A stretch of DNA of 64,000 bases, from the NCBI GenBank assembly GCA_947568835.1, contig OX387604.1, positions 4,196,001 through 4,260,000 of the forward strand. The letters are read 5' to 3'. Positions within the stretch are counted from its first letter, which is position 1; every line of letters starts with the position of its first letter. This document shows positions 1-10,835 of this stretch, one piece after another. Source of the DNA: Protonemura montana (taxonomy: Eukaryota; Arthropoda; Insecta; Plecoptera; Nemouridae). The notes under the pieces were generated by a model. That model saw nothing but the letters and a program-made list of their open reading frames with translations, was not told the DNA's origin and ran no database searches. The translations under genes were made by a program, and so were the position numbers.

Positions 1-1190
1 GTTACAGTAGCTCTTCTCGATGAGCTAGCTGCTGTCAGTTAACCTCCACAGTTAAATAGTTACGACTCTAAATGTCAATGAATACCAAATGTGTACCAAT
101 CATTGAGGTTAGCTTAAATGAAGATTATGTATAATTAAGTCTCACATCTAAGAAGTCTGCAAGAAAAACAAAATAATATTTATGTTGTTTATTATTACAT
201 TTTTTTTTTGTATTCTTATTGTTATGTAAAATAGAATAAGACTCCACCTAGAAGCACCAACATCTACCATTTTCTTTGGCATAGTAGTGCTTGGTCAAAA
301 TGTTTAGCAAAGACAATGTGATGTAAGTGCTGAGACTCTGAACCTATAAACCTCATGGTATTTTACATGCGAGGTGTCAATGTCCTCTTACTACAGTGCA
401 ATAGCTTAATGCTGGTTCATTGGCAGAACTAAAATGTTTTTTACATTTGTAGCATTTCTTGAAAATCAGGTTATTTCCTTGATCTACTCTGCCAATCAAA
501 CACTGTTCCAGCAATTAGCAGATTCTTTTAAAATTATGTTTTTTATATCCAGTTTTATCTAAACCACACAATTAGGCTATATGTGAGCCATCAGAATCTT
601 TTATCAAAAGTTTCGTCTGATTTTCATTTGCTCAGTGGTGTGCAGCTGTGTCCAGTTAGCATTCCTAATGTGGTCCATGTGAATTATGGATGTGCAGTGA
701 ATTGCAATCAAGTTGAAAAAATGGGAGTCATTTGCATTTCAAGTGTCACTCAAATTAAAGTACACAAGGATTTTACTTTTTTTTGCATTGTGCAATATAC
801 ACGTTTGAATTAAGCACAGTTTGCTGTACAATATATGTTTGGTTCAGTGGAAAATTGGGTTCCTCAATGCGTAAGTACAAATCCAATTCAAATACTTGAT
901 TTCCATTCTTGGTTACTATAGGCTTAGCCATATATTTTGTATTGATATGTTATGTGATTGTTCAGGCTAGGCTTAATAAATAAACTGAAATTCCATCCAC
1001 AGAACATGCTACATTTTTGTTAGTTTACCAATGCCTTGGTATCCTTACTATATCTTGTGATTATTCTCACTCCATCTCATCTTAAACGACAATTTTGATG
1101 ACTTAACCAATGTTTGTAAATGTTCAAAAACACTTTCAGTGAAGGATTCCTATCAAGTGAGAACCAACATTGAGTATTTACCAGTGACCC
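1..1190. other. Non-coding AT-rich stretch
   Basis: No ORF with recognisable protein character and no clear repeat. Only short homopolymers and scattered AATAAA-like words are visible. It may be intron or intergenic sequence of a gene outside the window. Confidence 0.5.
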
Positions 1191-1194
1191 CCTA

Positions 1195-1505
1195 AACAAG
1201 GACCAACACCAGTTTTCGTGAGATCACTATAGTTAGGCGACTCACCACTTGGTCAGGTGACCATCACACACTTGATCAGTTCTGTTAGGGAGTGAGACTG
1301 GAGGGGATGAAGTTAGTATAGCCACTTAATTTTCCTTGCGTTTCAACCTCTCAACAACATGGCTTTATCGAGGAATCCTGTTTTTTGGGTTGTACCGTCC
1401 ACCGCCAAGCAGTCGGTGGACCATTTGGTGCTCTTTGACAGGAGTCGAACTAGGTTAGGATTATCATCATCCACTCATTACCGAGACTTAAAACAATTTT
1501 CCAAG
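1195..1505 (-). repeat. R1 dispersed element, minus-strand copy
   Basis: Read on the minus strand, this matches the R1 copies at 36, 37, 47.7 and 59.5 kb along most of their length. Shared segments include the CATCATC run next to the head, the block that reads ...GACAGGAGT... on the plus strand, the GGAATCCTG block, the GGTTGAxA block and the tail with GTGAGATCACT. An 8-bp hairpin (1397-1404 with 1414-1421) lies inside it. The small ORF across it is an artefact of the repeat. Confidence 0.7.
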
Positions 1506-3130
1506 GAACTAAAAAAATTTTTTTTTTTCTCCAGTTGCACTTTTTGTGATAAGTCAGTGATAGATCAGTCTTTTAAATCAGTTTGAAACCTCCTCATCCC
1601 CTGCTCTTAAGAGCTGGTACTCAGGAAGCAAACCTGTTATTGGAATGGAAAATAAAAAATTGTGACTGTTGCCTGAATTTTTAATAGAAACTGCTTCGTA
1701 CCGGGATTCGAACAGGTTACAAAAAACAAAAATTCAAATTGTACACATGTATCTTTAATTTTTAAAAAGAAATTTTTATTCAGAACTTTCAAAGAATCTG
1801 CTTATGTATAGCTTATGTTACTAATCGTGGAATCAGTGCGACGGTGGGCACGCAGTGTGCGTTCAGCTACAGCTGGGGTGCCTAGCAAGGGCAAAGCCGG
1901 TACAGCCACCTCATTCACTGCTCGGCTTATCTGAAATTAAATCATGAACATGATCATTTGCCATTACAAAACGCTTTAGATTGTTAGAAAACAAAAGATG
2001 TGTATGCACAATGCGAGCGCCGAGTCTTGGACAGGACTGATGGGCAAATTAGCAAATGCCCTGTAGGACATAGTTCGCTGGCATTTTAAATACTACTATA
2101 AAATTACGACGCATCACATTTCGGCCGAAAGGCTGTGCTACTTCTATGCTCATGGCTCATGTCGCTGCACTGCTAAATCCATGCTGCTGAGCGTTTATTG
2201 CTAGATCGCTACAAGTCAAGGACCATGTTAATTTGCCATATTCAAAGCCGGTGCTAATTAGGTACTCACAGGCCGTGCTTATAAGATACGCAAGGACAGT
2301 ACTTGTTCGCTGATCAAGACCCGTGCTTGTTCGTTATCGAAATTCAGTGCCGAAGATCAGGGGTCCTGCTAGTTCACTTAGTTGCTACTCAAGGGTAGTG
2401 CTAGTTCATTTAGTAGCTACAGAGCCATGGAAGTTTGTGGCCCGCACTACCGAACTAGAATGTCGAAATGCGACAGGCAGCAAAAATTGAAAATCAATTG
2501 TCAAGTTGGGGCAAATCCAGACAAAGGAGCAATCTTGGCTATATTTTGACCCTAGAACTTTAGAGAAACCTCGGTGTCCAAAGTGTCTGTGTCCGAACCG
2601 CCATTAGATTAGGTATGTTAAGAAGAAACAGTTTTGATGTTCAATAACAGATAACTGGGTACCTAGTGGGTCAATTATATTTATCAGAAATATGTTCCTG
2701 ATTCGTTGATGTACGCCGGTTCAAATGATATTAGGAAGCAAGGGTTGCCTGGCAGCCATATTAATAACGTACCTTGGATAGAACCCAAAAGCATACGTAC
2801 GTAAGTGTAAAACCTACGACGCACACAAAGAGTTTCTTATAATCCCACTCCCCATTCTGGGGAATAATTGAGCTCATTACGGTGTCGTAGAAGCCCATTT
2901 TAAAGCCAATAGAATGATTTATGCTTGAAGTGACGCTGTCTTAATCTGGAACAAATGGCCGCTAGGGGAATGGTCGACGTAACAATCCGTGATTGGCTAG
3001 TCAGCGGGCAATTGACCTTGAATTAGCTGCTTGTAGATGGTGTTTATAGTTTACTGTTTTGGACGGAAATTGGAAATAAATTCGGTGGCTACTACTATTT
3101 TAATTTTAAATTTAAAACAAAGGAATATGT
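1506..3130. other. Non-coding, mixed decayed repeats
   Basis: No coding signal. A tRNA B-box-like word in reverse orientation (GGGATTCGAAC) sits near 1692, suggesting a SINE remnant. Text around 1885-1925 (GTACAGCCACCTCATTCAC) resembles the R1 interior on the minus strand and may be a further R1 fragment. Confidence 0.4.
2244..2425. repeat. Degenerate short tandem repeat, ~24 bp period
   Basis: The word GTGCT or GTACT followed by a TTxG/TTAG-like context recurs at about 2251, 2275, 2299, 2323, 2365 and 2396. The first three spacings are 24 bp and the later ones about 42 and 31 bp. Units are strongly diverged, so this is an old or decaying minisatellite. No coding potential is apparent. Confidence 0.45.
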
Positions 3131-3134
3131 AATT

Positions 3135-3262
3135 TCAGGAAAAGTTGTTCTTGTATGCATCTTGGCCGGTGCAAACTTTTATGTTAGGCACTTTTTAAGT
3201 TTTGAGAAAAAAATCCACTGTTCGCCAATGCATATGCACTGTTTTTATACAGTTAATATGCA
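3135..3262 (-). repeat. R2 element, minus-strand copy
   Basis: The reverse complement shows the same order of words as the tandem units at 6.3-6.8 kb: GTGCATAT, CATTGGCGAACAGTGGAT, a T-run, AAAAAGTGCC, GTTTGCACCxGCCAAGAT, then TTCCTGAAA. Similarity to the unit at 6520-6665 is obvious by eye. Confidence 0.65.
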
Positions 3263-3754
3263 CAGCCCGGTCGCGCAGCGTTCTGCTGCAGGGGAAAAGG
3301 GAAGTGGAATGTAAACAATTCTTTGTGTGAATAAAATGCTTGCAAAAATGTTCATTGCAGAAAATACTTGTAGGTAATTTCTTGTACTTGTCATACTCTG
3401 AGGCCCTCTACTGCTATTCAAGTTTCTATTTCCCCAAACGATACCTAAGACTCGTCTTGACGGCTGATTGAAAAGGTCGCTTTTTGTTATTCAGAAAGGG
3501 GCATCTGGAATATTAATGTCGCGAAATTGCAATAGGTAACGTGTCGAGTAATAAATCCGTTCTCATGGATTAGCTATCGTAGCTCTATTGGATGATCTGG
3601 GTTTACGGTACGAGAGGTATGCAGTTCAGCTCCTTGCGCCACTAAATTTTGTGACCCGGCGGACTCTATTGATGGGATGGCGAAAAAAGAGTCCGAACGA
3701 TTTTTTTAAACTATTTCATTGACAGAATATATATATAAACTAAACCAACCCTGC

Positions 3755-3860
3755 TTTACCGGGCAGATTGGTCCAAAGGTAACGATCCCGCATCGTGGCT
3801 TGAGTTGGGCTAACATGATCGAGTTTAAATCCGGGTGGAAACAGCGTTTTTGAATTGGTT
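3755..3860 (+). repeat. tRNA-like (SINE head) fragment
   Basis: An A-box-like stretch (GATTGGTCCAAAGGTA) is followed about 50 bp later by a B-box-like stretch (ATCGAGTTTAAATCC) and GGGTGG. The order and spacing fit a decayed tRNA-derived Pol III promoter. No clean cloverleaf forms, so it is not a functional tRNA. Confidence 0.35.
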
Positions 3861-5080
3861 TTTGGACTTTTTCGGGTACACGATTATAGGTAGCAGGGGT
3901 CAGTGTCAAAGTTGTGGTGCTTGAGTCAGAACCGTAGAAATTTCCGAGCAGTGTGATGAAGTGCAAAAATTTGCTGTGCAGCTGGCGGCTGCGGCGATGG
4001 TTCTGAACTACACGTGGTCGTAAGTGTAACGGCCTAGACTCAGATGAGTGGACCAATCCTGGTAAGCCTGGTAAGTACACATTTATAGCATTTTTGTTCC
4101 ATTGTTCTCTCGTTCGTTCATTTGATACCTCAGAGACTTGCGGTAGTTCCAGATTCAGCTACAAGCGGCGCTAGTTGACGCTTACACTCAGTACCGTGCC
4201 TATATACTTGATGCTAGACGTAGGAGCTGGTATAGGTGGAGTTTGGGGTCGTGGGAACGGCCCGCAAAACTGGCGGGCGCGATTGGCGCGAGGCGCCTGG
4301 AGCGCCCGGAAACTTTGCTACTGTCTTAACCGTACGCTCAAAAAATTGCAAATGTGTATACTTCATTGTGGAACGAACGTGACTTGAACCCAGTATTTAT
4401 ATAACATTATGACCAGGCAATCGGTGAATTCGATGCCTCGAACCGCATGTCCACGCGAATACGTCTTCCTCTGCATTTTTGTGATGGACAAGTTTCCTGA
4501 CTCCAGCTACCACTGGTTGATGTTGGATGTCGTATTCCAATGGTAAAATGGTTCTCCCGTCTTGTGGGTGCGATCCAGGTAGTGGATTAGTTGGACGTTA
4601 CCGGATAAATGTCAATTCCAATGAGCCACGGATACGGACATGGATACGGATGAATGGTAGAGTAAGATGAACCTATTTGAATTTCATGTTTGAAAACCCG
4701 GCCACAACATCGACTGCACCCTTTGTTCAGTTCGGTTTAGAACCGGAATCCCGTTCCGGAAATCTATCCATCAAAATTTTGTCCTCGCAAGCAAGAGCTA
4801 GACCCGGCTGCTACAAATAGCAGTGCAGAAGCACTCGGCAACTCCTATATTTGGTCTTTCACCATTTTCCACGATCGATCTTGAACATGCAAGTATTAGC
4901 GCCCGACTGGTGAAACGCCAGACGAAGCTCGTTGTGGGGCGGCAGGTCCCCCATTTACTCTTATTTGTAAAGTTTCACTGATAAGATGCACAGTGACCCC
5001 CAGCGCAATCTGTTGGATATCAAATGTACTCGATCGTTAATGCTGGACTGCGGTCGGTAACCCGGATATTGATACGCTTG
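3861..5080. other. Non-coding, locally GC-rich
   Basis: No recognisable gene. The patch at 4195-4320 is GC-rich with a short ORF of no familiar composition. Further TTCGA-type words suggest additional SINE debris. Confidence 0.35.
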
Positions 5081-5089
5081 ATGTTAAAA

Positions 5090-5160
5090 AAAATACAATA
5101 CTTTTATTCCTTGGCCGGGATTCGATAGTGGACCCTTCACTACATCGATCGGGGTTTTAA
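5090..5160 (-). repeat. tRNA-like (SINE) fragment, minus strand
   Basis: The reverse complement carries a B-box/T-arm-like block (CTATCGAATCCCGGCC). Only the 3' half of a tRNA-like structure is evident. It lies in a cluster of similar pieces. Confidence 0.35.
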
Positions 5161-5279
5161 CAAAGGGAAGAATTACATTTAATTACCTGCTTTTGACGCA
5201 GAATCCGAATCAGTAGCATCGAAGATATGTACCGAGTTTTAGATTTTCGATTACTCAAGGTCCCAGATCTTTTATCTAG

Positions 5280-5410
5280 CAGAACAACTGCCGTCCAGTG
5301 ACGGCGCCAGGATTCGAAACTGGTGTTCCGAAATTGGTCGAATCATTAAAGTCTTGGCCGGTACCAACATGATCACGTCGAACAACCGCCGCCGCCACTG
5401 CTGCTCGGTT
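5280..5410 (-). repeat. tRNA-like (SINE) fragment, minus strand
   Basis: The reverse complement contains CAGTTTCGAATCCTGGCGCC, a clear B-box and T-arm-like block. Overlapping short ORFs on both strands here look like by-products of this GC-rich repeat, not genes. Confidence 0.35.
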
Positions 5411-5587
5411 AAACCCGAGCACTGCAGCCTTGACACAGACCCCCGCCAAGTTGCCAACATGCAAGTGGAGAGGTATAGATCGTACATATATATTATTAAT
5501 AACTTAGTAAAAAAAATTGAAAGAACACCTTGGACTATTTTATATCCATCCCTTCAACAGAATATGTTCAATTGCTTTCAGTCTTAA

Positions 5588-5680
5588 AGACTGGAGGAGC
5601 CGGGAATCGAACCGCGGACCGCTCGCACCGTAGATTACGACCATATAATAGTTTTGCGTGGATGGGTATGTGTACGAGGA
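5588..5680 (-). repeat. tRNA-like (SINE head) fragment, minus strand
   Basis: The reverse complement reads GGTCCGCGGTTCGATTCCCG, an excellent B-box with a pairing T-arm (CCGCGG and CCCGG sides). The D-arm side is decayed. This is the best preserved B-box in the 3.7-6.2 kb SINE cluster. Confidence 0.45.
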
Positions 5681-6032
5681 TTTATTACTAAACACGTGAT
5701 GAAAATGGTCGATAATAATTAAGTCGAGTCAGCGATTTATGAAGAACAAAATACAGACTGGCTGGGAGTCCAACTCAGTACGGTCGGGCGTTGAGCAATG
5801 TGAAGCGACCTATTCAAACAGCCATCGAGTTAAGACGACAAATGGAGGGAAATAACAGATACTTGATTAGCAAATGAGGGCCCCATCATAAATTATGTGT
5901 ACACAAATAGCTGGAATTCATGTATTAAAAAAAATGTGCTGGAACTAGCTGAAAGTAATCTCTCTACAACGAAAATGTCTGCCAGCACACGGAAATTATT
6001 TACATTTTCCTTACCTTTTCACGAGAAGCTGA

Positions 6033-6180
6033 AGCTGCGCGACCGGGCTTCGAACCTGCGACCCACTTTTCCTGACACTAGGAGATCTGGGAGACATTGG
6101 GAGGTCTGGGAGCTTTTGCTAGGGTAGCAGAAAGCTGCACGACCGGGCTTTGAACTGCGACTCACTTTTCCTGACACTGG
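6033..6180 (-). repeat. Tandem pair of tRNA-like fragments
   Basis: A ~48-bp block (AGCTGCxCGACCGGGCTT onward to CCTGACACT) occurs at 6033-6080 and again at 6133-6180, exactly 100 bp apart. Read on the minus strand, the first copy contains AGGTTCGAAGCCCGGTCG, a B-box. The second copy has one deleted base in it. Confidence 0.6.
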
Positions 6181-6289
6181 GAAGAAGTTAGAACTTGGAA
6201 ACTGCCAAATGGCGAGAAGAACTAACTAACGAATTCCATGATAATGAAGTAATAGTATGATATGATGTAATAATGCACTTGAAAATTGC

Positions 6290-6830
6290 CAGTCGTTTTT
6301 AAAAACCGTGCATTTTAGCGCAGTGGTGAACTGCAATTTTTTTCACAAAAACACAAAGAGTGGCAAATAGAAAATTGTTTACTAGCTAAAATCTATTTTA
6401 CCAGCCAAAGATAAATTTTGCACCAACAATTATACATTCAAGAAAAACCTTTCCTGAAAGTTTACGCTAATTATTTGATCACAGAGCGTAGTTGTACGCT
6501 TGCAAAGAGTCAAATGTCCCTAAAAACTGTGCATATTAACGCATTGGCGAACAGTGGATTTTTTTCTCAATCATTTAAAAAGTGCCAAACATAGAAGTTT
6601 GCACCAGCCAAGATTCATACAAGAAAAACTCTTCCTGAAAATTTCAGCTAGTTATTAGAACATGAATTATAGTTATGAATTTCTAAACTCTCTGTTGTGA
6701 GCAAAAACCTTGCTCTTTTGACGCTTGGGTGAACGGTGGATTTTTTTTTCTCATGAACCTGTAGAGTACCAATGAGTAAATTTTGCAACAGTCAACACAC
6801 ATCTACAAGCAATGTTTACTACAAATTTTG
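6290..6830 (+). repeat. R2 element, three diverged tandem units
   Basis: Units begin near 6290, 6520 and 6700. Each has a GTGCAT or TTGCTC word, then GCxxTGGxGAACxGxGGAT or its decayed form, a T-run with TCxCA, and AxAGTGCCAA or GAGTACCAA. The first two also share CAxCCAAxAT, ACAAGAAAAAC and TTCCTGAAA. The minus-strand copy at 3135-3262 is the same element. A shorter match (GGCCGGTGCAAA) occurs near 7584. There is no coding potential, and the class is unknown. Confidence 0.55.
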
Positions 6831-6889
6831 ATCGATTTTGAAGACATTGATTTTTGTTATAGTCGTTTCAAAAAACATATATATGTATA

Positions 6890-7115
6890 CAACAATCTGT
6901 TGGGTTTTTCCAACATTTTAAGACTGTTCGCAACTAAGTTTTAATTTTCTTTCTATCACTGATAACCGCAAGTCTATAACTTGAATAGTTTTTTAGATAT
7001 CGGCTATAATACAAGACTGAGCTAGCCTGGACCGCTAAAAGAGTCAAACTTTGGAATGTCATATCTCCCACACTAATGAGCATAACATTTTCAAAAAAAT
7101 CCTTTGGTAACTTGG
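6890..7115 (+). repeat. R3 diverged repeat, first copy
   Basis: Shares collinear words with 10570-10760: CATTTTAAGxxxG/CATAATGTTAAGTGACG, CTTGAA..., ATATxxGCxATAATAC, GACCGCTAAAA, then AACTTxGGAAT and CATxTC. Similarity is patchy but in one order, which suggests an ancient duplicated or dispersed element. Confidence 0.4.
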
Positions 7116-9200
7116 GTAAAAAACGCTGAACATTTTTAAATAATCTGAGATTTGAATGTCTTTTTTTTTTTAAGTGAGCCGGTTTGATGTGGAATGATCA
7201 ATATAGAAGAAGCAGATGGATATATCAAAGGAAAATATGCCGCTTTGTTTGTCAGGCTCTATTAATAAGATAAGAAACCAAAAGATGCACTCTCGGGGGT
7301 GAATAGCAACGATCATCAAGTTCTCAGGTTCCGGTATTTAAGTCGCTTTCTGTTTCTCAACACCTTGTCTCTTGACTGCAAGACAGTGCTTCTTGGCATG
7401 TGCTTGACCAAGCCGTGCCGCTGACTTTGCAGCCAATAAGCAGACATTTTTCAGTCACGTGATAAGCGAAAAGTTCGGCCATTTTGAGCTCAAATGACAC
7501 ACCTCCTGTCTCTCAAAATCTCTAGTCTCAACTCTTCAGGCAATTTTATTCGAAGTCATTTGATTGCTTACCTAGAGTTTTGTGGCCGGTGCAAAGTTTT
7601 CAAAACTGCAAACTTTCTGAGTCCAGAATTTATTTTGCGAAACATCATATTTTATAAAAAATAAACACAATTTTTCGCAACATTTCTGTAGCGTCTTCGA
7701 CCAACGCCATTTTTTTCATAAAAAATGCTGCATTATGAGACCAATGAATTGGAAGAAAATGGCAACACTCAACGGTAATGCATCAATACTAATGCAAGAA
7801 CATGATTTTTTGTACGTGTTCCTATTTCCAGCTCGAGAAAACGTTTTTATATTTAGTTTTTGCATGCACCCATTGTGCACAACACAACGAGAACACAGCG
7901 AGAAGAGCGGCAACTGACATTTAATTTGCAAATTTTATCTTCGTATTCCTCATTCCCGATGATGAATTACTCGGAAATCATAGATCTTATCAAACATCAA
8001 ATCTGAATGATTGTCCTTTGCCACCCTCAGCAACCTCGATAGAACGTTTTTTAGCACATCACAAAATAAACGTACTATCGAGGCCCTTTGTCAGTGAGTC
8101 AGTGGGTCCCTAGGTTTGGGTGAGAATGTTGAAAATTTGACTGGTCACTAAAGTGGCTGGTGGTCACAAGGTGTTCAAAACGGACTCTGACCTTATTCAT
8201 ACATAATATATATATATATAAAATGATATATATTATTTTATTACAGCTGAAGCCAACGAGGCACTGTGAGCAGTGTAGCGGTGTGAGCAATATAGAAACT
8301 ATTTTGTTTGAAAAAAAAACAATTTCTTCTGGAACGGCAAAAAACACACGAATCCGGTAGTTTAGGAAGACAAAGGGTCAGTAAATATGAAACGATAAAA
8401 ATAGTGTTTTGTTCCTTGGATCCGCCAGAAAGAAAGGAAGCCACTTGAAACAAAAAGGAAACCCTAAATGACTGCAGATCTTTTTGATAGTTTTTAGACT
8501 CATGTCTACTTGATTTATCCTAAGCACTAGTTTTTACAAAAACTATTTGAAATGGGTTTTGAATGCTAAGTAAAGGACAACTAAATTTCCCGAAGTTTCG
8601 TAACATGTACTAGTTACTTCTTCAAGGGCTAGAGCAGTCCGGACAATTTTCCGATAACAAAAGAACCACATAAAATTATAAAAAGTACCTAGTTCACGCT
8701 TTCTAAATGCATTTAAATAAAATAATCAGGGTCAATAACTCAAAAACTAATGTATTTTGTATTTTCTGAAATAAAATCCCGAACACATTGGCGTTTTTTA
8801 CTAACCAGCCAATTATGTGTAAGGAAAAAACGCCAATTTTTCGAGGTTGTCCTTACGTTATGTGATACAAACAAAATTTCCTTGTTCATTACGTTTAGTT
8901 CTTAATCTACTTATCCAAATATTTTCTTTTGGATTCTTTGTGCTGACTTCTGTCTCCTTACTGATATTCTCTATTCCATTTTTCTGTTGTAAAATTGTTA
9001 CAAATTGTAACTATCATCTCTATTGAAGTTATTGAGTTGTTTCTTAATTTCCATTGCTTCTCTGATTTTTCTAGTGAATTTCCTATCATCTCGACATAAA
9101 ATCCTTACCGTGTCTATTTTAATGTGGTATTCAAACTCATTCCCGTGTTCTGCACAAGCTGATTAATTCAAGTGTCTTTGTTTTTCCCCAACACTGCAGA
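7116..9200. other. Non-coding AT-rich stretch
   Basis: No recognisable gene. An (AT)n run lies near 8208-8235. Short ORFs on both strands overlap each other and resemble nothing. Confidence 0.45.
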
Positions 9201-9206
9201 TCTGAT

Positions 9207-9248
9207 AAAAAAAAAAAATATATATATATATATATATTTTTTTTTTTT
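9207..9248. repeat. Perfect 42-bp A-(TA)n-T palindrome
   Basis: Twelve A, nine TA dinucleotides, then twelve T form an uninterrupted palindrome able to extrude a hairpin. It probably grew by microsatellite expansion, or it is a scar of a TA-targeting element. Confidence 0.75.
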
Positions 9249-9842
9249 GGTCACCTTAGCTGTCATAAAAACGCCAACTTGTACCCATAATTACCAATTA
9301 TCAACTGGGCTGCACCAGTGCGTGTTTAAAACATGCCCTATGACGTCATTGCACTGGTCCCATGATGAACTGCTCAAACCCGATCAGGCTGTCTCTGTCA
9401 GTCCATGTATTTGTAACCATTGCACCGCCAATCATTTAAAAGCAAGAACAATTTCTCGGGATTGACACGAGAGCGAGCATCTTTACCAGCCGAACTGAAG
9501 CGAATGCTGTACTGGGACAATGTAACATGCCCAGCCGTACAGCCAGATTGCCTAGACGTGAAAATGCAATAATAGTGAAAACTAAGACAGTAGTTTCTTG
9601 AAAGATGAGTTACATTTGCACAAGAGTAATTAATAAAATTCTAGTAACTTACCAGGGGTGCTAGTGAATATGCGCATCCAAGAAATCTCAAGCCAGCCCT
9701 TCAGACATTGCGTAACACAAGATTTAAGAAAAATATGGTAAAGACGAGTGTTAGGAACTATATTAACTTGATGCGAACCGCGGATAGATCGCTTTCCGGT
9801 GCTGGGTACCTCCCCTGGGCGGCTCAGTGTGAGGAGGGGCGA

Positions 9843-9858
9843 GGGGGGGGGGGGGGGG
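9843..9858. repeat. Poly-G tract (16 G)
   Basis: A homopolymer of 16 G follows a GAGGAGGGGCGA context. Its true length is uncertain because sequencing is error-prone in such runs. Confidence 0.7.
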
Positions 9859-10569
9859 CTACTACACGTTGTTCTTGGTTTTATGGCTATTTGATTGTTG
9901 ATACGTTCGTCATCCAATACATCTGACGATGCCGATGTAGCGCCATGTCCCACGTGGTACACACCAGGGGTTGAATCCACTTAACATAGTTTAGGCCTTA
10001 AGCTCTTAGCTAAAAATAAATGAGCTTATTAATAAATTAACAATACAAAATAAGGAATGAAAAAATCTGACTCTTAAGGCATAAAACCCCCTGAAAATCT
10101 GGAAACACCGTCTGTGATTGGCTGATCAACTTACTCCAAGGATTATACTTAAAACTCTTTTTTGTGGGTCCGGCCCCTGGTGCTACCAATGCATTCTAAT
10201 CTAAGTAGAGGAGAAATAATTTCCCAAATTGACTGCCCGGACTGCCCAAACTGCCCGGACTGCCCAGACGTCACAAAATTGGAGCGATAAAAGAATGAAA
10301 ACAAATCTGACACAAGTCGTCAATGATGCCTTGGCTCGCTACGCTCATAAAAAATGCGGGTATCGATAATACTAAATATGAATATTGCTAGTTACATTTT
10401 TTGACCCGATTGATTCCCCTGTTGATATATACACCAACACTGATGAAATGCCGACAATCTAATTTTGCAGTAGTCAATATAACGTTTCCAAAACATTTTA
10501 ATGGTGCTTGTTAAAGTTGTTTAAAAAGACGGATGCAAAAGGTGTACCAAAGAATGGGTTATGCTTTTT

Positions 10570-10744
10570 CCAAAATTGTTTCCATAATGTTAAGTGACGG
10601 CTGTTTACTTATATCTTGTAATGCTATTTTCAACGCTGAAATCTGTAGGTCTGTCTCTTGAACTTGTAAATATAAGCAATAATACGGAAATGTGCACGCG
10701 CGGACCGCTAAAATAAGCCCAACTTAGGAATTATATTCATCTCC
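10570..10744 (+). repeat. R3 diverged repeat, second copy
   Basis: Collinear with 6890-7115. The best words are GxxCCGCTAAAA and AACTTxGGAATxxxAT followed by CATCTCC. Confidence 0.4.
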
Positions 10745-10835
10745 ATAAGCACTTCACCAACTCATTCACCGACTCAGTAAGACGCAGGGCTCGTTTATAA
10801 AACAGTGCGTCGTTAAGCACCGCAATTCATCCAAA
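10745..10835 (-). repeat. R1 dispersed element, 5' fragment on minus strand
   Basis: The reverse complement reads GGTGCTTAACGACGCACTG, then a TTTT/GAGCCCTG segment, then GTCGGTGAATGAG. This matches the head of R1 as seen at 36861 and 59461. Only the first ~90 bp of the element is present. Confidence 0.65.

Noticed and set aside
1359-1586. 75-codon plus-strand ORF
   Set aside because: It largely overlaps the minus-strand R1 copy. The same words recur in other R1 copies without the frame.
4624-4656. Tiny MSHGYGHGYG frame resembling Gly/Tyr-rich peptides
   Set aside because: Only ten codons in repeat debris with no signal peptide or splice context.
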